Positions 1 to 5,149 of a stretch of 14,039 nt of DNA are shown here, in pieces. The translations under genes and the position numbers were made by a program. Under the pieces are notes generated by a model, which saw nothing but the letters and a program-made list of their open reading frames with translations, had not been told where the DNA came from and did no database searches. The stretch's first letter is position 1; the number at the start of each line of letters is the position of its first letter. Source of the stretch: an uncultured Thermomicrobiales bacterium (GTDB lineage Bacteria > Chloroflexota > Chloroflexia > Thermomicrobiales > Thermomicrobiaceae); NCBI GenBank assembly GCA_937891245.1, contig CALAGB010000384.1, positions 1 to 14,039 on the forward strand, written 5' to 3'.

Positions 1-122
1 CGCGCGCCGATGATCGTATCGAAGCGGCCAGAACGCCGGGCTGCCTCGATCGCACCGCTCAAACTCCCGTTGATGACCGCCGTAGCACCGCCCGACTGCG
101 CGAGCAGCAACGTCTCTCCCAC
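1..122 (-). CDS. 6-phosphofructokinase, probably PPi-dependent type (N-terminal part only)
   Basis: Only the first 40 codons lie in the window; the gene continues past the left edge. The translation begins MGETLLLAQSGG and goes on ATAVINGSLSGAIEAARRSG. This matches the nucleotide/phosphate-binding start of the PFK family. The QSGGxTAVIN form is typical of the pyrophosphate-dependent branch, whereas ATP-dependent enzymes usually read TSGGDAPGMN. The enzyme phosphorylates fructose 6-phosphate in glycolysis. I chose the GTG at 122 because a G-rich ribosome-binding stretch (127-132) lies 4 bases upstream and the length before QSGG suits the family. A GTG at 134 is in frame but has no spaced Shine-Dalgarno site. 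The gene starts 15 bases after the stop of the DUF6391-like gene, so the two are probably cotranscribed. The choice of phosphoryl donor cannot be settled from this fragment. Confidence 0.75.
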   Translation of the reverse strand, partial: MGETLLLAQSGGATAVINGSLSGAIEAARRSGRFDTIIGA

Positions 123-136
123 CGTATCCCCCACCC

Positions 137-880
137 TTAGCGCACGCGATAGCCGCCGGCCGGAATCTCCTCGCGATCACCGGTGATGAGCGTCACATCG
201 CCCTGCACCGGTTTCGCACGCGGCTCGGTCCGTTTGCGGGTCGCCGGTCCGCTCCCTTGCGCCGTATGCACGCAGATCGGACCGAGCACGACCATCGAGA
301 AGAGTCCCATCTTGCCGACCGGTCGCGTCACCTCGACGCTCGTGATGCTCAGATCGCCGATCCGCGCGTCCGTCGTGATGAAGCGTTGCAGGATGAGACT
401 AAGCCGCGGACCGAGCACGATGGCCGCCAGCAGACCGGCGGCAAAGGCGATCCAGCTCAGTTGATGCAGCAGAACGACGGTCGCCAGAAAGACGATCGCG
501 AGGACGAGCTGAGCCGCGATTAGGCTGGTGCCACAACGAGGATGGATCGCCAGCTTCCGCTCGCCCGCCCGCAGCCGATCGAGCGCCTCCTGCGTCGCTG
601 AGGCGACCAGATCAGGCGTCGCGCCACCCTGGATGGTGAAACCGTCATGATCGGCCAGACCGGCCAGGCGGCTGGGGCCATAGCGCTCCTCGATGACATT
701 GATCGTCGCATGCTCGAGCGCGTGATTGCGCCGCAGTTGTCGATCACGCAGGATCCGACGGAACTGGGCCGGTGCCGAGAAGAGCGTGACCAGCGAGGCA
801 AGCGTGATACCGATGGTCGAAATAAGAACAAGCAGGGCCACGAAGAAGAACGCGGCGAACGCTAGAAAGAAAAGGATCAT
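137..880 (-). CDS. DUF6391-like membrane protein
   Basis: A 247-residue protein of unknown function. Residues 1-35 are very hydrophobic and form one or two membrane segments. A charged stretch follows with the motif RNHALEHATINV (about 51-62), then a soluble part ending in IHPRCGTSL (about 112-120). A second pair of membrane helices spans about 120-162, and a basic tail ends the protein. The HALEHA and HPRCG signatures are what I associate with DUF6391 proteins of cyanobacteria and Chloroflexota. Their His, Glu and Cys residues could bind a metal, but no activity is known to me. The ATG at 880 is preferred over upstream in-frame codons because it begins directly in the first membrane segment and has GGGAG (884-888) three bases upstream. 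The upstream extension has no hydrophobic or family character. A phosphofructokinase gene follows 15 bases downstream, suggesting an operon. Confidence 0.7.
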   Translation of the reverse strand: MILFFLAFAAFFFVALLVLISTIGITLASLVTLFSAPAQFRRILRDRQLRRNHALEHATINVIEERYGPSRLAGLADHDGFTIQGGATPDLVASATQEALDRLRAGERKLAIHPRCGTSLIAAQLVLAIVFLATVVLLHQLSWIAFAAGLLAAIVLGPRLSLILQRFITTDARIGDLSITSVEVTRPVGKMGLFSMVVLGPICVHTAQGSGPATRKRTEPRAKPVQGDVTLITGDREEIPAGGYRVR

Positions 881-962
881 GATCTCCCGCGATTCCCGCC
901 GGACGACGATGCCCGGCTGCTCCGTAATTTTGCCACAGCCTCGCCGCAAGCCCGCTGAACGC

Positions 963-979
963 TATAATCGACTGTCGAT
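963..979 (+). promoter_or_regulatory. Promoter -10 of the hydrolase gene with overlapping 13-bp palindrome
   Basis: A perfect TATAAT lies at 963-968, 40 bases before the hydrolase start. No good -35 box sits at the right spacing (CTCGCC at 940-945 is poor). Directly overlapping is the palindrome ATCGAC-T-GTCGAT (967-979), which would cover the transcription start, a common operator position. The same 130-bp gap must also hold the promoter of the divergent DUF6391-like gene, so the palindrome could serve both directions. The operator role is inference. Confidence 0.5.
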
Positions 980-994
980 ACCAGCCGTGAAAAC

Positions 995-1001
995 GAGGGA
1001 G
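995..1001 (+). promoter_or_regulatory. Ribosome binding site that fixes a TTG start
   Basis: GAGGGAG ends 7 bases before TTG at 1009. The first in-frame ATG (1021) would be 19 bases away. This supports the unusual TTG start of the hydrolase, giving an N-terminus MASEMDEDG. Confidence 0.6.
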
Positions 1002-1008
1002 CAGGTCG

Positions 1009-1836
1009 TTGGCAAGCGAAATGGACGAGGACGGCTTTCTCGCTGTCGAGGGTGGACGGCTCTATTATGAGTCGCGCGGCAGTGGACCGGCGCTCGTCTT
1101 CGTTCACGCCGGAATCGCCGACAGCAGCATGTGGGACCGGCAGTTCGCGGCATTCGAGAGCGATCATCGCGTCGTGCGCTACGATATGCGCAACTTCGGC
1201 CGCACTGAGACCGAGGATGTCGCCTTCGCCGACTGGGAAGATCTGGCCGCACTCCTGCACGCGTTGCAGATCGAGCAGGCCGTCATTGTGGGCGCCTCGA
1301 TGGGTGCCACCGTGGCAGTTGGGCTGGCGTTGGAACGGCCCGAACTCGTGCGCGGGTTGATCCTGATGTCACCCGGCATCTTCCCCGGCCACGAGCCGTC
1401 CGGCGAACTGCGACGCGGCTGGCGCAGCCTCGGACAGGCGATGGACGCCGGACAAACGGAGCGCGCCCTCGACATCGAAATGGAGATGTGGATCGACCGC
1501 GGCAACCGCCGTTCGGAGCCGGTCGAAGCCGGTGTCCGGCAGCAGATGCGCGCGATGAACGCGCGCGCCTACGAACTCGCTTCCGACGCGCCGAATCGCA
1601 AGCCGCTCCGTCCACCGGCCCTCAGCCGGCTGGATCAGATCCGTGTGCCGGTTCTGATCGTCAGCGGCAGCCTCGATATGCCCGACATCGACTCGATCGC
1701 CCGGCGCCTCGAACGCGGTCTCCCCAACGTCGAACGCGTCGTCGTACCAAATACGGCCCACCTGCTCAACATGGAGCAGCCCGAGCGCTTCAACGAGATC
1801 GTGCGGGAGTTTTTGCGGAAGCACCACCAGGACTAA
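1009..1836 (+). CDS. Alpha/beta-fold hydrolase
   Basis: A 275-residue protein with the complete plan of a soluble alpha/beta hydrolase. The oxyanion-hole region is FVHAGIADSSMW (31-42). The nucleophile elbow is G-A-S97-M-G. The acid is probably D223 in VSGSLDMPD, and the catalytic His is H251 in NTAHLLNMEQP. The cap region (about 125-205) is helical and Arg-rich. No signal peptide is present, so it should act in the cytoplasm. The closest named relatives of this layout are 3-oxoadipate enol-lactonase-like and other carboxylic ester hydrolases, but the cap is too variable to name a substrate. It is a single-gene unit: its own -10 box lies upstream, and the next gene is on the opposite strand. 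The next plus-strand genes (BKACE and M81) have a separate promoter, so a shared pathway is possible but not shown. Confidence 0.85.
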   Translation: MASEMDEDGFLAVEGGRLYYESRGSGPALVFVHAGIADSSMWDRQFAAFESDHRVVRYDMRNFGRTETEDVAFADWEDLAALLHALQIEQAVIVGASMGATVAVGLALERPELVRGLILMSPGIFPGHEPSGELRRGWRSLGQAMDAGQTERALDIEMEMWIDRGNRRSEPVEAGVRQQMRAMNARAYELASDAPNRKPLRPPALSRLDQIRVPVLIVSGSLDMPDIDSIARRLERGLPNVERVVVPNTAHLLNMEQPERFNEIVREFLRKHHQD

Positions 1837-1883
1837 GCGCGACCGCAAACTCTCATGGGGATAGGTTCAGTTGGGAGCCGCAC

Positions 1884-2096
1884 TTATCGATCGGCGACGC
1901 GCTCTTCTTCGCCGAAATCGGGCTCCGGCGAACCGACAGCGCGGTCATATGTCTCGATCGCACCGGCGATGGCGTTGGCAATGTTCTCGCAGAGCCGGGT
2001 GAACTCATCCGCGCTCATCTGACCGGGTGCGCTGGACAGGCCCTGTTTGATTTGGCCCACAAGTTTGGTGGTGTCGATGCTGGCTCGCTGGCTCAT
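1884..2096 (-). CDS. Small hypothetical protein, 70 residues
   Basis: I do not recognise this protein. It starts MSQRASIDTTKLVGQIKQG, is predicted mainly helical (about 8-58) and ends in an acidic tail (SPEPDFGEEERVADR). It has no membrane segment, Cys or His, so it is likely a soluble cytoplasmic protein. The start is well supported: AAGGAG at 2104-2109 lies 7 bases upstream of the ATG. A plausible promoter (2139-2168) lies just before that. It is flanked by the hydrolase gene, which converges on it, and by another small minus-strand gene that ends in its own terminator, so it appears to be transcribed alone. The reading frame has the codon character of a real gene, but it is short. Confidence 0.6.
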   Translation of the reverse strand: MSQRASIDTTKLVGQIKQGLSSAPGQMSADEFTRLCENIANAIAGAIETYDRAVGSPEPDFGEEERVADR

Positions 2097-2138
2097 GGCA
2101 AATCTCCTTGTCCTGGGAACGAGTCAGATTGAAGTCTG

Positions 2139-2168
2139 ATTATCACCGAGCAGGTGGGCTGCCGGCAA
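2139..2168 (-). promoter_or_regulatory. Putative promoter of the 70-residue gene
   Basis: On the minus strand, TTGCCG (2168-2163) is followed after 18 bases by GATAAT (2144-2139). The start point would be near 2132, leaving a leader of about 35 bases. A small inverted repeat TCAGA...TCTGA (2124-2139) sits at the start point. The -35 box is immediately beyond the T-tract of the upstream gene's terminator, so one transcription unit ends where the next begins. Confidence 0.45.
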
Positions 2169-2170
2169 CG

Positions 2171-2206
2171 CTTAAACAAAACGAGACCGGGATCAAACCG
2201 GTCTCG
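2171..2206 (-). terminator. Intrinsic terminator of the 59-residue gene
   Basis: A perfect 9-bp stem, CGAGACCGG with CCGGTCTCG (2182-2190 and 2198-2206), has a 7-base loop. On the minus strand it is followed by TTTTGTTTAAG (2181-2171). This is a standard rho-independent terminator for transcripts coming from the small gene at 2274-2453. Confidence 0.8.
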
Positions 2207-2214
2207 ATCATGCA

Positions 2215-2264
2215 GTCAGTCGCGGACTGACAGGTTGTGGTCAGCGGTGTTGGCCGCTGTGACC
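2215..2264 (-). other. Two extra hairpins in the 3' region of the small gene
   Basis: Between the stop codon of the 59-residue gene and its terminator lie two more stem-loops. One is 2239-2264: GGTC/GACC plus AGCGG/CCGCT, with a small bulge and a 6-base loop. The other is 2215-2231: GTCAGTC/GACTGAC with a 3-base loop. With the terminator this makes three consecutive hairpins in about 90 bases, which is more structure than a simple 3' end needs. The region may be a stabilising 3' end or a source of a small RNA; this is inference. Confidence 0.45.
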
Positions 2265-2273
2265 GCGCGGGAT

Positions 2274-2453
2274 CTAGAAGATGACCGCGCGATCAGCGGT
2301 GCGGCGAATCACTTCGAAGTCACGTCGCGCCTCGGAGGCGTTCGGGCCACCGTTGTAGCGGCTGCGCGCCAGGGCGCCGTAGTAGCTCTCGAACTGACTG
2401 TCACGCGCCGGACCCTTGGACAGGAAATGGACGATCCGAGAAATCTTCTTCAC
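2274..2453 (-). CDS. Small basic hypothetical protein, 59 residues
   Basis: Not recognised. The protein reads MKKISRIVHFLSKGPARDS at its start and ends in RRTADRAVIF. It is basic, rich in Arg and Ser, with a mid-section FESYYGALARSRYNGG, and has no membrane segment. I chose GTG at 2453 because GAGGAG (2460-2465) lies 6 bases upstream. An ATG at 2492 would give 13 more residues, but it lies only about 8 bases after the predicted transcription start and has no usable Shine-Dalgarno site. The gene has an unusually strong extended -10 promoter, its own terminator and a structured 3' region. That points to an abundant, independently controlled small protein; a nucleic-acid-binding or ribosome-associated role would fit the charge but is a guess. 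Confidence 0.65.
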   Translation of the reverse strand: MKKISRIVHFLSKGPARDSQFESYYGALARSRYNGGPNASEARRDFEVIRRTADRAVIF

Positions 2454-2459
2454 TGCTTG

Positions 2460-2465
2460 CTCCTC
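2460..2465 (-). promoter_or_regulatory. Ribosome binding site that decides the GTG start
   Basis: GAGGAG on the minus strand is 6 bases before GTG at 2453. It favours the 59-codon form over the ATG at 2492, in which this site would lie inside the coding region. Confidence 0.6.
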
Positions 2466-2502
2466 TTTGCTGCTCGTGGCATGTCGCTCCATGCCTTACG
2501 GT

Positions 2503-2531
2503 CATTATGATATCACCATATCGCGATAATG
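2503..2531. promoter_or_regulatory. Inverted repeats overlapping the small-gene promoter
   Basis: CATTAT (2503-2508) and ATAATG (2526-2531) form an inverted repeat that spans the promoter. Inside it the 10-bp perfect palindrome TATCGCGATA (2519-2528) fills the space between the -35 and -10 boxes, and GATATC (2509-2514) overlaps the -10. Palindromes in a promoter spacer are a classic repressor-binding position; no regulator is visible in the window. Confidence 0.4.
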
Positions 2532-2535
2532 TCAA
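2507..2535 (-). promoter_or_regulatory. Strong promoter of the 59-residue gene
   Basis: On the minus strand, a perfect TTGACA (2535-2530) is followed by 17 bases and TATCAT (2512-2507), with a TGn extended -10 element (2515-2513). Transcription should begin near 2500, giving a leader of about 47 bases before the GTG. This is the best sigma-70-type promoter in the window. Confidence 0.75.
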
Positions 2536-2618
2536 GTGATGCGGCCCGCTGCCCTCGGTCATGCTCCGGACCGGGACGTTTGTCCCGAACATGCTGTTCA
2601 TCGGGCCAGTCCAGCCGC

Positions 2619-2647
2619 TTGCCAGCCTCGGTTCGCCTCGCTATGAT
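2619..2647 (+). promoter_or_regulatory. Promoter of the BKACE-M81 operon
   Basis: TTGCCA (2619-2624), a 17-base spacer and TATGAT (2642-2647) make a good sigma-70-type promoter. The expected start near 2654 leaves a leader of about 35 bases, with GGAG (2677-2680) 8 bases before the ATG at 2689. Confidence 0.65.
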
Positions 2648-2688
2648 GCCGGCAGAATCGCTCGTTTTGATGCACAGGAGTCCGCCTC

Positions 2689-3513
2689 ATGGACAAACTG
2701 ATCCTTTCCGTCGCCACCACCGGCAGCCGCACCTCGCGCGAGCAGACACCCTACGTCCCCATCTCGCCCGAGGAGATCGCCGAGCAAGCGATCGCCTGCT
2801 ACGCCGAGGGCGCGGCCATCGTCCATATCCATGTGCGGGATGACCATGGAGTCGTAACCTGTGATCCGGCTCGCTATGCCCGTGTGACTGAGATCGTGCG
2901 CGAGCGCGGCTGCCCGATCATTGTGAATATGTCGACCGGAGGGAACGCCGGTCTGATGTCGGATGAGGAGCGGATGGCGCCGGTGCGGCTCAGTCCGGAG
3001 ATCGCCTCCTTCGATGCCGGCTCGGTCAACTTCGGCGACGGCGTCTTTGTCAATTCACCGTCGTTCTTGAATACACTCGCCGAGCGGATGGACGAATTCG
3101 GCGTCAAGCCGGAGATCGAATGCTTCGACACCGGCATGATCGAAAACGCCAAGCGGCTCATCGATCGCGGCCTGCTCAAACCGCCCTACTGGTTCCAGTT
3201 CGTACTCGGCGTGCGCGGTGGTGCCCCGGCGACGGCCAGCCAGCTGGTACATATGGTCAACCAACTGCCGCCGAATTCGCACTGGTCGGTCTGCGCCATC
3301 GGCCGGGCCCAGTTGCCGATGAACATGCTGGCCATCGCCATGGGCGGCCATGCGCGTACCGGCTTGGAAGACAATATCTACTATTCCTACCGCGTCCTTG
3401 CCGAAGGGAACGCGCCACTGGTGGCGCGGCTTGCACGCATCGCTCGCGAGGCGGAACGCGAGCTGGCGACACCTGATGAGGTGCGCGAACTGCTCGGAAT
3501 TGAGCGGCGCTGA
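2689..3513 (+). CDS. Beta-keto acid cleavage enzyme (BKACE, DUF849 family)
   Basis: A 274-residue TIM-barrel enzyme of the family whose known members (such as 3-keto-5-aminohexanoate cleavage enzyme, Kce) split a beta-keto acid with acetyl-CoA, giving acetoacetate and a new CoA ester. The metal site is clear: H46 and H48 in VHIHVRD, and E227 in RTGLEDN. R223 and D228 have the spacing to E227 expected for the family's catalytic residues, and S82 in NMSTGG fits the substrate-binding serine. The start has a good Shine-Dalgarno site and family-like sequence from the first residues (LILSVATTGSRTSREQTPYVPISPEEI). The protein has no signal peptide and is cytoplasmic. Substrate specificity varies widely in the family and cannot be read here. 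It is the first gene of an operon; its stop overlaps the start of the M81 gene. Confidence 0.9.
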   Translation: MDKLILSVATTGSRTSREQTPYVPISPEEIAEQAIACYAEGAAIVHIHVRDDHGVVTCDPARYARVTEIVRERGCPIIVNMSTGGNAGLMSDEERMAPVRLSPEIASFDAGSVNFGDGVFVNSPSFLNTLAERMDEFGVKPEIECFDTGMIENAKRLIDRGLLKPPYWFQFVLGVRGGAPATASQLVHMVNQLPPNSHWSVCAIGRAQLPMNMLAIAMGGHARTGLEDNIYYSYRVLAEGNAPLVARLARIAREAERELATPDEVRELLGIERR

Positions 3514-4985
3514 TGCGCATCATCGCTGCCGAGCTATCGCACGAGACGAATACCTTCAGCAGCGTCCCGACCGATCTGGCTGCCTTCGAGCGGGCCGGCA
3601 TTCACCGTGGTGCCGAGATCGAGCGACATCTGGCGAACACCGCCACGCCCTTCGCCGGTTTCCTCGATGCGGCCGCGGAGCATGGCTTCGAACTGGTGCC
3701 GCTGCTGGCGGTCTGGGCAACGCCGTCGGGTATGGTCAGCGGCGATGCGCTGGCCACGTTAGTCGATGAGATCATCGCCGGTATTCAGGCCCACGCGCCC
3801 TACGACGGCATTCTGCTCGGCCTGCACGGAGCGATGGTGTCGGAGATCGATCCGGATGGTGACGGCTATATTCTGGAGCGCATCCGGCACACGGTCGGGC
3901 CCGCGACACCGGTCATCGCCACACTCGATCTGCACGCCAACATCAGCCAGCGCATGGTCGATTTCGCCGATATTCTCGTCGGCTTCGATACCTACCCGCA
4001 CATCGATCAGCGGGAACGCGGGCGTGAAGCAGCCACGCTGCTGCTCAAGATGATCGCGGGCGAAATCCGGCCGACGGCGGCGCTCGCCAAGCCGCCGATG
4101 CTGCCGACTTCGCAAAACATGCCAACCAACCGTGAGCCGATGAAGTCGATCATCGCCGAGGCGCACGGCATTGAAGCGCATCCAGAGGTCCTCAACGTCA
4201 CCGTCGCGGGAGGCTTCCCGCCGGCCGATGTGGCCGAGGCCGGTTTCGGCGTCATCGTGACGACCGACAACGATGCCGCGCTCGCCGGGCGCTACGCCGA
4301 CGAGCTGGCACGTTTCGCCTGGAACCGACGCGAGGAGTTTCTCGGCGGCGTCGCCAGCTGGGAAGAAGCGGTGCGTGCGCTGCAAGCGATCGAACACGGG
4401 CCGCTGGTGCTGGTCGATATTGGCGATAATCCCTGGACCGGCGGCCCGGGGGATAGTTCCGAACTATTGCGCTTCCTGCTCGCGTACGAAATCCGGGACG
4501 CGGCGCTGGCGCTCATCAAAGACCCCGAATCGGTTGAGCAATGTATCGCCGCCGGGGTCGGCCACGAGGTCGAACTGCGGCTCGGGGGTAAGACCGATCG
4601 GCTGCATGGCGATCCGTTGCTGGTGACTGCCGAGGTCCGCATGCTCTCCGATGGCGAATACGTCAATGCCGGCCCGATGCACGCCGGGGTTCGCGTCAAG
4701 CTCGGCAAAACGGCGGTCATCGTCTGCAACGGTATCGAGGTGCTAGTGACGTCGCACGCCGAGACGCCGATCGACCTCAACATTTTTCGCTCGCACGGCA
4801 TCGATCCAACGAAGCGCCGCGTCATCGCGCTCAAAGGCAAGGGGCACTTCCGCGCCTCCTTCGAGCCGATCGCCGAACGCGTGGTGCTCGTCGAAGGTCC
4901 CGGCATCACCGGCTCCGACCTCTCCCGCCTCACCTTCCAGAACGTCCGCCGCCCAATCTGGCCGCTCGACGACATGGAATGGTAG
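3513..4985 (+). CDS. M81 family metallohydrolase (MlrC-like, DUF1485)
   Basis: A 490-residue protein, full length for the M81 (microcystinase C, MlrC) family. The N-terminal domain carries the family marks HETNTF (10-15), LHGAM (104-108), DLHAN (139-143) and YPH (161-163). D139, H141 and H163 are the likely zinc ligands by analogy. The conserved DNPWTGGPGDSSELL (305-319) leads into the C-terminal MlrC domain, which ends SRLTFQNVRRPIWPLD. MlrC itself cleaves linearised microcystin peptides, but most homologues sit in bacteria with no link to microcystin, and their substrates are unknown. Amide or peptide hydrolysis is the safest description. No signal peptide is present. The ATG shares its A with the TGA stop of the BKACE gene (TGATG), so the two are translationally coupled and probably act on the same metabolite or route. 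Confidence 0.88.
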   Translation: MRIIAAELSHETNTFSSVPTDLAAFERAGIHRGAEIERHLANTATPFAGFLDAAAEHGFELVPLLAVWATPSGMVSGDALATLVDEIIAGIQAHAPYDGILLGLHGAMVSEIDPDGDGYILERIRHTVGPATPVIATLDLHANISQRMVDFADILVGFDTYPHIDQRERGREAATLLLKMIAGEIRPTAALAKPPMLPTSQNMPTNREPMKSIIAEAHGIEAHPEVLNVTVAGGFPPADVAEAGFGVIVTTDNDAALAGRYADELARFAWNRREEFLGGVASWEEAVRALQAIEHGPLVLVDIGDNPWTGGPGDSSELLRFLLAYEIRDAALALIKDPESVEQCIAAGVGHEVELRLGGKTDRLHGDPLLVTAEVRMLSDGEYVNAGPMHAGVRVKLGKTAVIVCNGIEVLVTSHAETPIDLNIFRSHGIDPTKRRVIALKGKGHFRASFEPIAERVVLVEGPGITGSDLSRLTFQNVRRPIWPLDDMEW

Positions 4986-5063
4986 GAATCGGATTTCTCG
5001 CGCGGAAATGCTCTGCCATTCTGCGCGGCTGCGAGGGGTACCCGCGATCGGGTCCTCTCGTAC

Positions 5064-5091
5064 GTTCCCCCGAAGTGAGGCCATGGGGAAC
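5064..5091. other. Weak hairpin between convergent genes
   Basis: The 164-bp gap between the M81 gene and the convergent membrane nuclease/phosphatase gene contains one perfect 7-bp inverted repeat, GTTCCCC...GGGGAAC, with a 14-base loop and no T-tract on either side. It might help end transcription from both sides, but it is weak. I see nothing else in the gap. Confidence 0.25.
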
Positions 5092-5149
5092 TCAGCGGAG
5101 ATCATTCACCACGGTTCAGGATGACCGGGGAACGGTATCGCCGCAAGAC

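Noticed and set aside
710..726. HALEHA motif read as an HExxH zinc protease site
   Set aside because: The spacing does not match HExxH, and other protease features are absent; metal binding stays only a possibility.
1488..2132. A 214-codon plus-strand frame overlapping the hydrolase and the 70-residue gene
   Set aside because: It crosses two better supported genes, is Arg/Pro-rich and has no start signal.
2454..2492. Upstream ATG that would lengthen the small protein to 72 residues
   Set aside because: It lies about 8 bases after the predicted transcription start and would put a good Shine-Dalgarno site inside the coding region.
2572..2587. CGGGAC-GTTT-GTCCCG hairpin upstream of the BKACE promoter
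   Set aside because: A six-base stem without a T-tract and upstream of the promoter has no clear role; it could be chance in GC-rich DNA.
3759..4397. A 212-codon minus-strand open frame inside the M81 gene
   Set aside because: The M81 reading frame carries family motifs along its whole length; the opposite frame has none.
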